A stretch of 64,000 nt of DNA, taken from contig NC_061863.1 of the NCBI RefSeq assembly GCF_907164915.1, positions 38,847,382 through 38,911,381 on the forward strand, read 5' to 3'. Position numbers and translations under genes: made by a program. The stretch's first letter is position 1, and each line of letters begins with the position of its first letter. The DNA comes from Impatiens glandulifera (lineage: Eukaryota > Streptophyta > Magnoliopsida > Ericales > Balsaminaceae). This document shows positions 25,545-38,423 of the stretch, one piece after another. A model generated the notes under the pieces. That model did not search any database, was not told the DNA's origin, and saw only the letters and a list, made by a program, of their open reading frames with translations.

Positions 25545-26533
25545 ATGATGGAGATGCAACGAAGATGGGACCTAATTCACATGGCCTTTATGTTAGGAGA
25601 TGGCAAGATATGTCCAACCATCGAAGAGTTTAAGGTCATTATGATGATCAAAAACAAGAACATCATAAGACTTAAACCTTACGCAGAATTCATGTCCCTC
25701 CGACATATGCTTAACGAGGAATTTGGATATACGAAGACTATGGCATATAAGATTATAGCCAAAGCTTACCTCAATCTTCCACGTTGGATAAATTTGACCA
25801 CCCAGATTTTTGCTACCTCCTTTCTTACCATAACAATCATGGTGGCTCACTATCTCCTTGCCCCGACATGCGGTCGTGTGCCATCCGCCAGAATACTAGA
25901 AGTAGCCTACCATCTTAGGGCATGAGATAAGGATGTCGCTAGCATCATCTTATATAAAACCCTACTAAGGCTAAATGAATCATATTTCTCCTACCACCTC
26001 AACATGAGAGGAGCTCCAATCATCCTGTACATTTGGTTTCTGGAAAAGATGGAACAGATACTTCCTCCACTTCCTGGAAATGTGATGAGCACAAACCTCT
26101 AATATCGACGCATGAGGGGTACTAAACCGGAAAAACCCGTCAACGACAATGACTCCATACACGAGATTTTACCTGACATGGTATTAGGAAGATGGTTTAC
26201 CTCATGGATGATAAGCTCATGATAATGCTTATGGGTCTCGAATGGGTCACTTTTTACTACACTAGTGAACTGTTTAAACAGGTTGGACGAGACTACATGT
26301 CTCTATATAACTGCGTGATCGGCATTAACAAACCCATCGAGCATAATGATTTTGTCACCTACATTGATCTCTAGAATGACGCAGTCAAAATGGGCATCTT
26401 ATAAGACAGGAAGAACTACCTCGATCATATCATCGAAGAGTTCCGACATCAATAGGAGGAGGAAACAAAAAGTGAAGGCTCCACCACCTCCACCTACTAT
26501 ATTCGAACTCGCTCCCCTTGAACAAAAACTCTA
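25545..26533 (+). pseudogene. Gypsy gag-like ORF, tandem copy 1
   Basis: About 330 codons, starting MMEMQRRWDLIHMAF, with stops (25925, about 26101, 26374) and at least one shift. Recognisable pieces: CPTIEEFKVIM, NIIRLKPYAEFMSLRHML, FLTITIMVAHYLLAP, then ILYIWFLEKMEQILPPLP, MDDKLMIMLMGLEWV and a PPPPPTIFELAPLEQ end. This style (TMEEF/TIEEF, a hydrophobic MIVAHF stretch, IWLLDKL..LPP) fits the gag-associated, plant-mobile-domain-like proteins that precede or form Gag in Tat-type gypsy elements. The assignment is from memory. Copy 2 repeats the same order 1344 bp further on. Confidence 0.55.
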
Positions 26534-26888
26534 ATATTTCTTTTTGTATAAAGAGACAAAAGTTAGAGAAGCCTAGTATAATCAACTATCAAACTATAAG
26601 GACTCCGAAACTTTGAAATATAAAATCAGAAGTTCTTTTGAAATAAAATATATAAAACCTTTTGAGATGTTTATCTATAGGTCATATTGTTTGCATGTGC
26701 ATTTTACTATTATTTTTACAATTACAATTATCTACTATGCTATAATCACAGTCATCCACGATGTCTATGCTAACAGATGTTGAACTCGTCCCTTGCACAA
26801 AGCACTTCCATGCCAATCAATGGTACTTTGAAGACCATGGTCTCAATTAATCTAGAGATTCCTGAAGTATGAATTAAACTCCAACTTC
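26534..26888 (+). other. Spacer between the two gag-like copies
   Basis: AT-rich, no ORF. It probably contains the junction of the tandem duplication. Confidence 0.4.
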
Positions 26889-27860
26889 ATGATGGAAATG
26901 CAACAAAGGTGGAATCCTGCCCAAAGAGTCTACGTCCTCGATAGCAAGACTATAGTTCCAATTATAGAAGAATTGCGGGCCATTATAATGGTAGATAACA
27001 AAAACATTTTACATCTGAAGCCTTATATGGATGTTATATCTATTGGAAGGCTTCTGCAAAGAGAGTATCACTACTCCAAAACCACCTTTGACGCTATCGT
27101 TTCTAGCATGAGTGTCAATTTCCAAGCTTGGGCCGAAACTGAAATATAGGATGAAGAAATTCCTATAAGAGTAGGGTCATCTTTGAGCACGATGTCAATC
27201 CTGCTAGCACATTTCTTCATAATCCCAACCAATGATAAATCCTCTTCAAGAAACACTCCGCTTGGTAGCATATCAACTCCGAAAGGGCAACAAAGATCCT
27301 TTCAGTATCCTTTTGGTAGAAACACTCATAGGGTTGAACAGTTCTCATGGATCTCCCACTTTGAGTAGAAGGAGCCCCCCCTTAATCCTCTACATCTAGC
27401 TTCTTGACAAGTTTAAGCGTTTATCGCCAGTTTTGCCTGATGAAGTCTTATCTCCTTTCGTTCAATATCAAAGAATGAGGTAAGCTCTACTCGAAATTTT
27501 GGTGCAAGACAATGATGAAATCTAGGACATTCTACCCTGATATCCCATCAAGAAAATGACTTTAGTTATGGACTATAAGGCACTCATTTTTTTCATGGAT
27601 TTGGAACGGATTACCTAATATCATACCCATGAAATGTTCAGGCAATTCGGTCATAACCACATTGAACTTATTATCATAAGGGATATACCCATAACCCAAA
27701 GGGTCTTTACAAAATATCTTAGAATATGGCACAATGATTTTCAGCTAAATGTCCAGCCAAAGTGAAGGAAATATCTGGAACTCATCTACAACCAGTATGA
27801 GAGATCCCAGAGAACCGAAGCGAAAGAAGTCACTGATGTCGTAGTAGACTACGTCTAGAC
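26889..27860 (+). pseudogene. Gypsy gag-like ORF, tandem copy 2
   Basis: It repeats copy 1 with considerable divergence: MMEMQQRWNPAQRVYV, PIIEELRAIIMVDNKNILHLKPYMDVIS, then a shifted ILLAHFFIIPTNDKSSSRN, LLDKFKRLSPVLPDEVLSPF at about 27400, MDYKALIFFMDLERIT at about 27560, and an end near DVVVDYV at 27858. Several stops and shifts interrupt it. Some motifs (NTPLGSIST, LSPFVQYQRMR) are better kept than in copy 1, so the two copies diverged before inactivation. Confidence 0.55.
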
Positions 27861-28021
27861 TTAATTATTTTAAGTTTCCATCGAATACTTTTTCCCTTTT
27901 AGACTCTTTTGTAAAATATCAATAAAATGTTTGTCTGTAATAAATACTACGAGTATGTTTATATACAACTCTATGTTTGTTTATCTAATAAATCACCTCT
28001 CTAGGTTTCCTTTCAGCGCTT

Positions 28022-28273
28022 TTGCATTTGTATTTTATTACATATGCAACATCTTCATCCATCTCTCTTCAATCGCAGATTACGAGTCATTTTGAACAAG
28101 TACGACCTCACGAAAAAGAGACCCAAATGATCGAAGGAACTCCAAAACCTAATAAGGATATGGTATCCCCAACTGAATTTGCTAAAGTAAAAGCTACAAT
28201 CCAGCAAGTAATTGAACAGCTAACGATACTAATGAGTTTGATGACTAAGCTTGCTATCCCTATTAAGGAGTAG
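28022..28273 (+). pseudogene. Gypsy gag C-terminal coiled-coil-like fragment
   Basis: 83 codons ending at a stop. The second half is a heptad-like helix (SPTEFAKVKATIQQVIEQLTILMSLMTKLA), like the coiled coil after the gag-like domain in Tat elements. No protease, RT, RNase H or integrase follows; the sequence passes into a reverse LTR piece within 20 bases. Confidence 0.45.
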
Positions 28274-28291
28274 TCATCCTCATCACGACAA

Positions 28292-28678
28292 CCACAATGG
28301 AAATCTTCAAACAGGTTGCCATTGTTAGAGTTTGTTTGATGGATTGGAAGAAGAAGACTTAGGGAGTATTTATACTCAAGCTAGGTTAGTTTCGAAGTCG
28401 AATTCATCTTCAATTTTGTTTTATCCTCGCCATCCTAGCTTTAGGGTAACTTTGACTTCAATATTTATAGGTAATGTTGGAGAGGGATAGACGTGCACAT
28501 GGGTGAAATTTGGAGGGATAAGGATGGATGAGGGAGAAAATAGAACTTTTGGAAGGTCGCTGGTGTCAACCGTGGATCTCTAGCATTCGCGAAGAAAATG
28601 AACAAAATGACATCATTTTGTTTAAACGAAACGTGTCGTTGCATTCCGTTGGCGTTCTGTCTGGCGTTCGAGCGTCTA
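28292..28678 (-). repeat. Gypsy LTR in reverse orientation, part 2
   Basis: It matches 51130-51565 of the other reverse LTR (caatggaaat.ttcaa; ttggaagaagaa; gtctggcgttc). It is the continuation of 19780-22118 after the forward gypsy element, with roughly 400 bp of the LTR missing at the junction. It ends at 28678, where a small copia LTR begins. Confidence 0.7.
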
Positions 28679-29736
28679 TGTAAAGAATTATTACCGTTTT
28701 ATTATTACTATTTTTATCATTCTCATTTTGTATTTACCTAATAACTTGTAGGACTTGTTTGTTTATTTTTAGTACTTATAATTAGAAAGCTCACAAAGAG
28801 TGAGTGTGCGTTTTCTAATCTCTCAAAACCTAATCTCTAAAGCTCTCAACTATTATTCTAATCTCTAAAAACTTAATCTCTAAAGCTCTCAACTATTCTC
28901 CATTTCTGTTGATTGCTTAACATAGTATCAGAGCACGTTGGTGAGAGATTTTATTAGACAACTAAACTCACCATGGCTGGAAGAGAAGTTGTAGGAGAAG
29001 GCGCAACGGGAAGCAGAACAATGGGAGTAAACCAGAAAAGGAAATACAATATTGATCATTTGATGCTCCATATTGCTGATAATTCGAACACCATTCTCTT
29101 CTCAAAACTCCTAACAAGATTCAACTACTTCAGTTGGTACAAATCAATCAGGTTAACCCTAAAAGCTAAAATTAAATTAAGGTTTTAGGATGCTTCATAT
29201 CCTAGGCCAAAAAATGAAGCTGATACAAAAAAATGGGAGATAGTTGATGCAATGGTCCGTTCTTGGATCATGAATTCAATATCAAGTGAGATACAAGAAA
29301 ATTTCCAAAATATTGAAACAACTCAAGAGCTATGGACTAAGATAAAAGGGTGTTATGAAAAGAACAACGGTTCTAGAATATTTGGAGTGAAAAATGAAAT
29401 CACACATATGAAATAGGGTTCTCTAACTCAATAAAGGTATTACTCTAAGATTAAACTTTTATGGGATGAGTTAAAATGGTTAAAATTAACATTCTATTGT
29501 CAAGATGAAAAATGCAGAGAGCATACTGCTTAAAATGATGAAGAAAACAAATTGCTTCAATTTTTGATGGGACTCAATGATCGTTATGAGCACATCATTG
29601 ATCAAATCTTTGTTGTTGATTCATCTCCTACAGTTTATAAAGCATATACTATGCTTTTGAATGTTAAGATGAAACGAGAAATTGATAAAAATAAAACAGA
29701 GTTTCAGTGCTCTCCACATTCAAAAGCATAGTATAT
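28679..29736 (+). mobile_element. 5' part of a small copia element
   Basis: A 244 bp LTR (28679-28922, TGTAAAGAAT ... TTGCTTAACA) is followed at once by TAGTATCAGAGCA, the usual tRNA-Met primer site of copia elements, and a gag reading frame. The element is cut off at about 29736, where repeat R starts. Protease to RNase H and the 3' LTR are absent. Short LTRs of this size are usual in the Ale/Retrofit group. Confidence 0.75.
28973..29731 (+). pseudogene. gag: Small copia gag, broken
   Basis: The start MAGREVVGEG lies 50 bp after the LTR. A typical copia gag follows: FNYFSWYKSIRLTLKAKIKL, VDAMVRSWIMNSISSEIQE, TTQELWTKIKGCYEKNNG, KIKLLWDELKWLKL, NKLLQFLMGLNDRYEHIIDQI. Nonsense codons fall at 29186-29188 and at least three later places (near 29416, 29431 and 29533). 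No zinc knuckle is reached before truncation. Confidence 0.75.
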
Positions 29737-30559
29737 TATCGAACCAGATTGTAAAGACCCATTGGTGAGGTCCTCATCATAAAGATGTTGCTACTTAACT
29801 TTCGTCTTTTGGGACACCTTTCAAATTTAACAACAACTCTGACTAGTAGTGTCAGTGTTGTCGAGGGCCCATGACTCCTTTGATACATTCTAAAAAAAGC
29901 AGATAAATGACATGCTAAACATGTATCTTTAAAGTGCTTAACATGACTTAGTAAAGCATTAAACATGGCTTAGTTAAGCGTTAAATATTGCTTAGTGAAG
30001 CGCTAACATGACTCTATTTAGCGCTTAACATGGACTTCATAACTACAATTTAAAGTTTTTTTTATGGAAAATCAATATGTTGAATTGCGTAAAATGGTTC
30101 AGTTAAACGCTAAATAGAGCATTAACCCTTAACATGGCCTTCAAAGCTGTAATTTCATGTTTTTTTGATAGAAAACTAGTTTACTGAAGCACTTAACATG
30201 ACTCAGTTAAGCGTTAAACATTGCTTAGTTAACGTTAAACATGCCTTTATTTAGCGCTTAACATGGCCTTTAGAACTGCAATTTTAAATTACTTTTTTTT
30301 TTAAATTTTGCTGAAGCGCTTAACATGGTTCGGTTAAGTACTAAACATGACTCAGTTAAGCGTTAAACATTGCTCTATTTAGTGTTTAACCTGAACTTTA
30401 GAATTACAATTTCAAGTGTTTATTGATAGAAATTAAGTCTGTTGAAGCACTTAACATGACTCAGTTAAGTGTTAAACATGACTCAGTAAACACTAAACAT
30501 GCATCTGTTTAGCTCTTAACATGACTTTCAGAACTATAATTTCAAGTGTTTGACATGAT
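29737..30559 (+). repeat. Repeat R, copy 1, left part
   Basis: It aligns with 61586-62438. It starts atcgaaccagattgtaaag and holds an array of degenerate units built on AAGCGCTTAACATG / GTTAAGCGTTAAACATG from about 29930 on. It is broken at 30559 by the truncated E2 5' LTR. No ORF. Confidence 0.85.
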
Positions 30560-31572
30560 CAGTTGAAGTGAAGAATACAATCCAAATTCAAAGAGAAGAC
30601 TATTTAGAGAAAGAAGTCAAGGATATCAAATTGAGAACAATGTAAAAATTGGTGCAAACAAATACTTTGAGTATATGTAAAAGATTACATCAAAGGATCA
30701 GACTGTGACATTGTCATATTCATACAAGTCTGATGATACGTTGCAGGCTGTAGAAGATTGCCTGAAGAAAAGTTACCATTTTGGTATAAGTCAAAGGAGC
30801 AACTTCCCAGGTGCAGGCAACTGTCCAACCGACAGTTGCTATAATCAAGCAAAGACAAATGAAGCCGGTCTAATTCATGTCTTAAACGCATTTAATGCTA
30901 TGTTGATCCTGTGCTCAACCAATCAATTCAAGGATTGCCCTGAAGGTATCCGTTGAAGAAATGTGACCGTTGGCACATTTCACCTATAAAAGGAGAAGCT
31001 GAAGAAGTAAGAAAAGATACAGACACACAGAACGAAAACAAGTTACGAAGTTACAAAGTGATCAAAAACCCTTATCTCTCTAAAAGATTCAAAGCTTAAG
31101 TGTGCATTTGTGAAATGTATTACAATTTCTGTGAGAGTTGAAAGAGTGATTATCGAGCAGTAAATAAGACTCGATGGTGTATTGTGTTTGAGTATTCCTT
31201 AGTGAATATTCTTCTCGTTGTTTGAGAAGAAGGAGTGACGTAGGAGCTTTATCTCCAAACATCCATAAAAACATGTCTTGTGCTCTATTTTCTGTCAGCT
31301 CTATATCCGAACCGATTCATATCATTCTAACCGCCTCACTAATCTTCAAACCGATATTCCCCAAATCTCATCTCTATCCATCCCGTGTGTGTGTTGCTTC
31401 AATCTGAAACAAACCACTTCCGCACTTGAACTCGGTTCAAGAGTTTGTGACAGCTTGTGTAGTATTGAAACCGGTGTTAATTCTTAACCGGATTAACGCC
31501 AACCGTTGAATGTTGTCAGAGACTATTCTTTAGCTGGACCCCGGTCCACTATCGGCGATCTAGATCCTAACA
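30560..31572 (+). repeat. E2 5' LTR, 5'-truncated
   Basis: 1013 bp, matching 42538-43550 base for base in length. The U3 start is lost. The TATA box is kept. It ends gatcctaaca at 31572. Confidence 0.9.
30985..30992 (+). promoter_or_regulatory. E2 LTR promoter TATA box
   Basis: TATAAAAG inside CACCTATAAAAGGAG. The same string occurs at 42963-42970 in the other LTR and, inverted, in both E1 LTRs. Confidence 0.7.
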
Positions 31573-31586
31573 ATTGGTATCAGAAT
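31573..31586 (+). other. E2 primer binding site (initiator tRNA-Met)
   Basis: ATTGGTATCAGAAT directly after the LTR. Ten of the twelve bases of TGGTATCAGAGC are kept. Confidence 0.88.
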
Positions 31587-31625
31587 AGTCAGTTTCAATA
31601 CTCAAGCAACACGGAGCAAGCAAGC

Positions 31626-33401
31626 ATGACTTCCAACGAGAAGCCTCCAATGCTAGAAGGAGACGATTTTGCTAACTGAAAAATATGCATGCATATGCAC
31701 CTAGTCACTATGGATGATGAGATGACATTCATTCTGTCTGATGGACCGATAAAGATTGAGAAAGATAGAAAGAAATGGACAACTGATGATAAAAGGAGAA
31801 ACAATCTGGATAATCACTGCAGAAGCCACATCTTCAAGTCTTTGGATAGAAACACTTTTAGTAAGGTCAGAGAATGCAAAACTGCAAAGGAGGCATGGGA
31901 AACGGTGATTCAACTCCATGAGGGAAATGAAAGAACCAAGGAAAACAAGATAATGGTGGCTACCCAGAAGTTTGAAAACATCAAAATGAAGCCAGGTGAA
32001 ACCATGAAGGAGTTCAGTGATCGATTCACAAATGTGGTAAATGAGCTGTCGGTTCTCGGAAAGAAATATGATAACAAGGAAACAATCATCAAAGTTCTAA
32101 GATCTCTCCCTAGTGCATGGGATATAAAAACGATGGTGATGAGAGAATCAAACTAACTAGACAAGATGAAGCTACATGATGTATTTGAGGATCTGAAGGC
32201 ATATGAGTTTGAAATGAGATCCAGGATCGAAAATGAAGTATTAACGTCAACCGCTACTAAGGCACTAGTCACATCCATAGAACCAGCGACTGCTGTACCG
32301 ATCAAATCCGCAGAACAATTCTCTGAGGATGCAATGGCAATGCTTGCAAAGAAGTTTGGCAGATTCATGAAGAAAAGTCAACCGACAAACAACTACAACT
32401 ATAACTACGGTGATAAATATAATGTTAGGTGTTATAACTGTGATGGTTTTGGACATTACAGGTGGGAATGCAGAAAGCCAAGACCGGATGCTCGGAAACG
32501 GGATGATCAGAACCAAAGAAACAACTACCCACAAACCGGTGAAGGAAAGGAAATTCAGAAAGCAATGATAGCCGATGATGGAGGAAGCCTATGGGCTCAC
32601 AGTGACAACGATGATGAAATCTCTTGCCTCATGGCAAATGAAGAACAAGTATTTGGTTTTTCTTGTGAAGAATTCACTAAAGATGACTTAGTTACTACAC
32701 TAAATGCCATGATAGTAGAATATAAACATCTATCAACTATAGTACCAACCCGGCTTAACTTTGGAACCGACCCTATAGCACCAGCCTGGCCCAACCTTGA
32801 AACCAATAGTATTCAACCCGATGAGATCATAGAAATCGAGGCAACACTTGAACTATCCTCTGAGAATAAACAACTCAAGGAGTCAGTTCAAGAGTTGACC
32901 GAAGAAGAAGATGAACGAACTAAGTACTTAATGGCAGCATGGAAAAGATCTAGTGAAGCAGTTAGTAAAATGGCGAGCTATCGAAGATCCAATAAGTGTA
33001 AATTTGGTCTCGGTTATGATAGTAAAACACCCACCCAACATAAATCCTCCAACATATTGAATCTCACCAAAGAAAAGCTTCCATTCATAAGCTTTGTCAA
33101 GAGCTCTTCAACCAACACTGAATCATTTCATGATTCAAAACTAACTAAGGAAATAACATATGTAGGTCCAACCGTCACAGCCAAATGGTTTCGTCCTAAG
33201 AGAAGAAAAACTACTCAACTAAATAATAGGTACCCATACTACACCGACCAAATCTCACCTCAACATCACAAGGTAATAATAAGTAGACAAAAACACACCA
33301 AACCTAGCGCATGTAGAACCATCAAAACCATCTATGGGAAAATTATGCGAATAATCAAAGTATGGATACCCAATGGACTAATCAACAATGGACCCAAGTA
33401 A
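31626..33401 (+). pseudogene. gag: E2 gag, broken
   Basis: 592 codons starting MTSNEKPPMLEG, about 50 bp after the primer site. Stops are TGA at 31677-31679 (a tryptophan in E1) and TAA at 32154-32156. Otherwise the frame runs to a TAA at 33399-33401. It contains the UBN2-type capsid region, then a CCHC knuckle (CYNCDGFGHYRWEC, about 32430-32475), and an acidic C-terminal part (MANEEQVFGFSCEEF, ELTEEEDERTKY) typical of the long gag of this lineage. The end, GPK-stop-IWVPN, holds the conserved copia gag/pol junction word with a stop in its middle; E1 has the same stop. pol lies in the +1 frame. Confidence 0.92.
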
Positions 33402-33444
33402 ATATGGGTACCAAATAGTTGTAAATATGTGAATCTTACAGGTT

Positions 33445-36400
33445 ATGAAGAAACGACTAGGAAACTCTGAGTGGTACCTGGACAACGACTGCTCTAGACA
33501 TATGACTGAAAATAGCAATTTTCTAACCGACATCAAAACAGAAGCCGGATCAATGATAGTTTTTGGTGACAACTCAAGAGGTAGAACTGTGGGCAAGGGT
33601 AAGATTGTCCATGGTAATTTAACGATTAACAATGTACTTTTTGTTGAAAATTTACATTTTAATTTGCTAAGTATTAGTCAAATGTGTGACGCTGGATATA
33701 CTGTAGAATTTCATAGATATGCATGCTTAGTTAAAGATTCTCAGGGTAGCACATTACTAACCGGAAATAGGCTAGGAAATATCTACAAGGTAGACTGGAA
33801 GAATGAAATTGAATATCCTGTTTGTATGGTAGCTAGAAACGATCAAACCTGGTTGTGGCATAAAAGATTAAACCATCTAAACTTCAAAACTATAAACTAT
33901 ATTCGAAATAAAAAGTTAGTTGAAGGAATTCCTGGCATAAGATTTAATAAAGAAAAAGTGTGTTCAGCATGTCAAATGGGTAAACAAATTAAATCAACCT
34001 TTAAGAGCAAAGGAAACATTGAGTCTAGCCGATGTCTGGAACTTCTTCACATGGATCTATTTGGACCGATTAGGGTCACCAACTTAGGCGGTATGCATTA
34101 TACTATGGTTGTTATTGATGATTATTCTATATATACATGGATCATAGTTCTGGCATCCAAAGGTGACACTGCATCTAATCTGATTACATTGCTTAAACGT
34201 TTACAAAATGAGAAATCAACACGTATAAATACCATCAAAAGTGATAGAGGAACCGAATTTACAAACAGTACTTTAAATGCATTTCTTGAGGAATCCAGCA
34301 TTAGACATGAGTTGTCTAGTGCTAGAACTCCTCAACAGAACGGCCTAGCTGAGAGAAGAAACCGAACTCTCAAGGAAGCCGCGAGGTCTATGATAGTCGA
34401 TTCTGGTATTGCTAAAATTTTTTGGGGAGAAGCTATTAATACTGCATGTTATACACAAAATCGGTCTATGATTAACAAGCATCGCAATAAAACACCATAC
34501 GAAGTATACTTTGATAGAGTTCCTAACATTCAGTACCTTAGGATTTTCGGTTGTAAATGCTACATTCACATAAATGGAAAAAATTACTTTGCATCAAGAT
34601 GTTGGGATAATGCTAGGATACTCAGCGGTTAGTAAGACATATAGAGTATATAATACTAGAACTTCAACCGTGGAAGAATCTCTTCATGTTGTATTCGATG
34701 AATCGGTTGAAAGTAATACTGTATCATCCTTTAATCTACACAACATATTGGAAAATCAAAATATCCATTCTGATAGTGAAGATGAAATTCCAGTTTTCAG
34801 ACGGTTTGTCCATGACCAAATGGGTATTGTTGAAACCCAGCCAGATCAAGCTTCCAAACAGCAGGAAGTTGACACTTCAGTCTCAACTGAGGAAATCGGT
34901 CGGTCTGACATTCTTGCTCAGCCTACTGATGTGTCTAGCCTTGATCAAACAACCGGTAATTTGGTAGACATCTCTAAACCGGATTTCAAAAGGAACATAA
35001 ATCATCCTCCTGAGCTAATTTTAGGTAACCCTTCACTACCCATTCAAACTAGGCAACAATTACTGGAAGAATATGAAATCTCCACTTTTATATCCCAGAT
35101 TGAGCCGAAAAAGGTGGATGAAACATTGTTGGATCCGGATTGGATCTTAGCAATGCAAGAAGAGTTAAACCAGTTTGAGAGTAATAAAGTTTGGTACTTA
35201 GTTCCTAAACCAAAAGATCAACTGGTTATCGGAACAAGATGGGTATTCAGAAATAAGCTCAATGAAAACGGTTTGGTTACGAGGAACAAAGCTAGATTAG
35301 TGGCACAAGGATACAAACAGGAAGAAGGCATTGATTTTAAAGAATCATTGGCTCCTGTAGCTAGAATTGAAGCCATTAGAATTTTCTAGCATTTGATGCT
35401 TTCAAAAATTTCAAGGTATTTCAAATGGATGTTAAAAGTGCATTCTTAAATGGTGAATTACATGAAAAAGTATACGTTGAACAACCACCCGGTTTTAAAA
35501 ATGCTGACCTAATCAGTCATGTGTATCGACTAAACAAAGCTCTTTACGACTTAAAACAAGCTCCTAGAGCTTGGTATGATACTTTAACAAACTTTCTGAC
35601 CGATCATGACTTCACCATAGGTTCAGTAGATAAAACCCTATTCAAATTCGAGAAGAAGGAACATATTCTACTTGTTCAAATATATATAGATGACATCATT
35701 TTCGGTTCAACTGATCCTAAGTTATTCGATAAATTCTCAAAACTAATGACTAACAAGTTTGAAATGAGTATGATGGAAGAATTAAGTTTTTTCTTTGTCT
35801 TCAGGTTCGACAAATCGAAGGAGGAACATTCATTAACCCGTCTAAATATACAAGGGAATTACTAAAGAAATTTGGGATGGAAACATGTTCCTCTGCCTCC
35901 ACTCCAATGAGCTAATCAATCAAGCTGGATAAAGATGATGACGGTCAGGGAGTAGACCTGACAGTCTATCGTGGAATTATCGGATCACTTCTTTACATGA
36001 CAGCAAGTCGACCGGACATATTATTTGCGGTCGGAGTGTGTGGAAGATTCCAGGCTAATCCCAAACAATCTCACTACACAGCCGCCAAACGAATTCTGAA
36101 GTATCTAAAGGGAACCCCGAAAGTCGGACTGTGGTATCCAAAGGACTCCAGTTTTAATCTAACAAGCTATTCTGATGCAGATTATGCAGGATGTAAAGTT
36201 GATAGAAAAAGTACCAGTGGAACATGTCAATTTTTAGGAGATCGGCTTGTTTCATGGTACAGTAAGAAGCAAACGTCGGTTGCTACGTCAACCGCAGAAG
36301 CTGAATATCTGGCAGCTGGAAGTTGTTGTGCTCAACTCCTATGGATTCAACAGCAACTGAGAGATTTCGGTGTCACCGCCGAAGAGTCTCCAATATTCTG

Positions 36401-36638
36401 TGACAACACAAGTGCTATAGCAATTACATATAATCCGGTCCTACATTCAAGAACTAAGCATATCGATATAAGGCATCATTTCATCCGGGAACATGTCCAG
36501 CAGAAGCACATCCGGTTAGAATATGTATCAACCGACCAACAAGTTGCCGACATTTTTACAAAGCCTCTACAAGAAGCTAAGTTTTCTTTCTTCAGAAATA
36601 TTCTCGGTCTTGCCGATATGAATCAACTTATCTCTTAA
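33445..36638 (+). pseudogene. pol: E2 pol: protease, integrase, reverse transcriptase, RNase H, broken
   Basis: The start is the ATG shared with E1 (MKKRLGNSEWY). Domains: protease with a damaged active site (LDNDCSRHMT instead of DSG); GAG-pre-integrase HHCC (WLWHKRLNH ... CSACQMGK); integrase triad kept (HMDLFGP, SDRGTEF, GLAERRNRT); RT ([20 protein letters not shown]); RNase H complete in one frame (35997-36638; SYSDADYAGC, STAEAEYLAAG, FCDNTSAI, ADIFTKPLQ, end NQLIS). Breaks: a deletion near 34590 after the integrase, a missing T near 35388 in RT, a frame change near 35800 and a stop at about 35914. The element could not have moved on its own. Confidence 0.92.
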
Positions 36639-37219
36639 AACTTTAACCGAAATTACCTAAATGTTCTTTCTTTAAAAAGGAAAAATCGGTTCGGACAGAC
36701 AAAACCAGCAGTTCTTCCTAAAATGTCGAAAAATGAAATTACTATTGTATCTATTGAAAACCGCATTGCCTATCAGTTATAGTCAACCGACCAGCTATTT
36801 AGTACTTAACTAAATAACTGTATCGGGACTAATAACTAAAAACCAACCGGTTTGGATATACTTTACTTTGGAATATTTGATTTCCCAACAAAAGGGAATA
36901 ACTGATTATGTATTTGGACGTATCTGTTCTGAAAAGATTCATTTTCAAAACAAAGCAGTCATGCCTCAAAAGACGTGAAGATATGATATCTCTCACTGTC
37001 TAGGCCAATGACTCACATCCTTAGGCTATAATCACACCAAATCCTTGTAAGATCTTTTATCCTACGGTTAATAGCATACATCATGCATCATCCACTGGAT
37101 AATACCATCAACTACCATCTTACAATCTAATATATAAGTTAGAAGAACATCAATATATAATCACACTTCTAAACTATTTTACACTACTTAGAAATCTCTC
37201 TCATCTCACTAAGAGAAAA
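36639..37219 (+). other. Spacer between E2 RNase H and extra ORF 1
   Basis: Non-coding, similar to the reverse complement of 7427-7953, including a GTGAAGATATGATATCTCTCAC stretch near 36976 (reverse complement at about 7612). It contains the TATA-like box and leader of ORF 1. Confidence 0.6.
37131..37138 (+). promoter_or_regulatory. TATA-like box before extra ORF 1 of E2
   Basis: TATATAAG in ctaatatataagttag, 82-89 bases before the ATG at 37220. The same 16 bases occur in E1. Confidence 0.5.
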
Positions 37220-37969
37220 ATGTCTCAATCCTCATTCCAAAACATTCTTCAAATCGAGTTTGACTCAGTTCTAGGAACAAACCACTTCGAAATCTATAAG
37301 ATGATCAAATCGATTGAAAGTTCTGGCCTACGGACTTTCCTTGATGACCGACACATCATATTTCCAGATACTGTTATGGAATTCTTCCAAAATGCAAGAA
37401 TTTTCCGCAGTACTCCTTTCTATGACACTCTCATCTAGTCCAAGGTGAGAGGTACGGTCTTTGAGTTCACCGAGAAAGACTTTGCTCGGTGCTTTGAACT
37501 GCCTAGAGAAGGTTTCATCGACCTTTATCCTTTGGCGGAACAAAAGGCTACAATGTTTCAGCACTTTTTTCGCTCTCCTCTCCCTGTTGGTGATCACATG
37601 GAAAGATCCTCATTAAGGGCTGAATATCAGCTGCTCAACGATATTGTTGGTAAGTCAATCATTGGAAAGGATGTTACCAATGTCTTCTGTACCAAATCCT
37701 TTGATATCATGACCGCCATCACAAATGATGTTCCCGTTAACTGGTCAAGGTTGCTCTTTGACAACCTAATCTGGATGATCTCCACTCATCACACCGACTA
37801 TATTCCCCAGATAAGCTTTCTCCTTCTAGATCTCGGTGTTCCCCTCTGTCCGGGCGTGGTATTGAGCCCATTTCATCTTATGATAGGAGATTTGGCCGAC
37901 TCATTCTTCGACCGTTTCGAGAAAGCCTGGAAGAAGAAGCAAAGAGGCAACTCTTCCTCCAGCCGTTGA
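37220..37969 (+). pseudogene. E2 extra ORF 1 (env-position protein, shared N-domain only)
   Basis: 249 codons, MSQSSFQNILQIEF ... RGNSSSSR, with a single nonsense TAG at 37436-37438 where E1 has a glutamine codon. Motifs in order: GLRTFLDDRHI, MEFFQNARI, FELPREGFIDL, LRAEYQLLNDIVGKSI, FDIMTAI, PVNWSRLLFDNL, YIPQISFLL, LCPG, and a basic tail (FEKAWKKKQRG). Function is unknown; the domain is the same as in ORFs 2 and 3. The tail is unique to ORF 1 and kept in both elements, so ORF 1 is a distinct protein and not merely a truncated ORF 3. Confidence 0.78.
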
Positions 37970-38325
37970 GGAACCATTCCATCGGACAATCGGTCATTTT
38001 GTTGCATGAACCGGTTGTATAATTAATTATGTCGATCTTTTGTGACACTGTTTTAATATCGGTCTAATATTATCTACTCTTATTTTAACGACTCTTAGCA
38101 TATTAAATTCTAGTTGCATGAGAAACTACAAAAACATTAAATTCAGTTGATTTTCAACTAGATTCCTCACCTCAGTTCCCATGACCAGTCAAAACTACAA
38201 CTTCCCAAGAAATTTGTCTTGAAAACATAAATATTCCTTATACTTTAAAACATTGATAAGACATTTCATAAACGATAGGAATCTTATAATTAATGTCCTT
38301 ACGTTATCCTTCCCTCATTTACACT

Positions 38326-38335
38326 CTATTTAAAG
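38326..38335 (+). promoter_or_regulatory. TATA-like box before extra ORF 2 of E2
   Basis: CTATTTAAAG, 89-98 bases before the ATG at 38424, followed by a C/T/A-rich leader. Matches CTATTTAAG before ORF 2 of E1. Confidence 0.5.
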
Positions 38336-38423
38336 AAGCCTCACACTCTCTTTCAAAGATCATAACACATTCTACAAGATTTCAAAGAACACAACCTGCA
38401 TCTCTCTACGCACAATCTGAAAA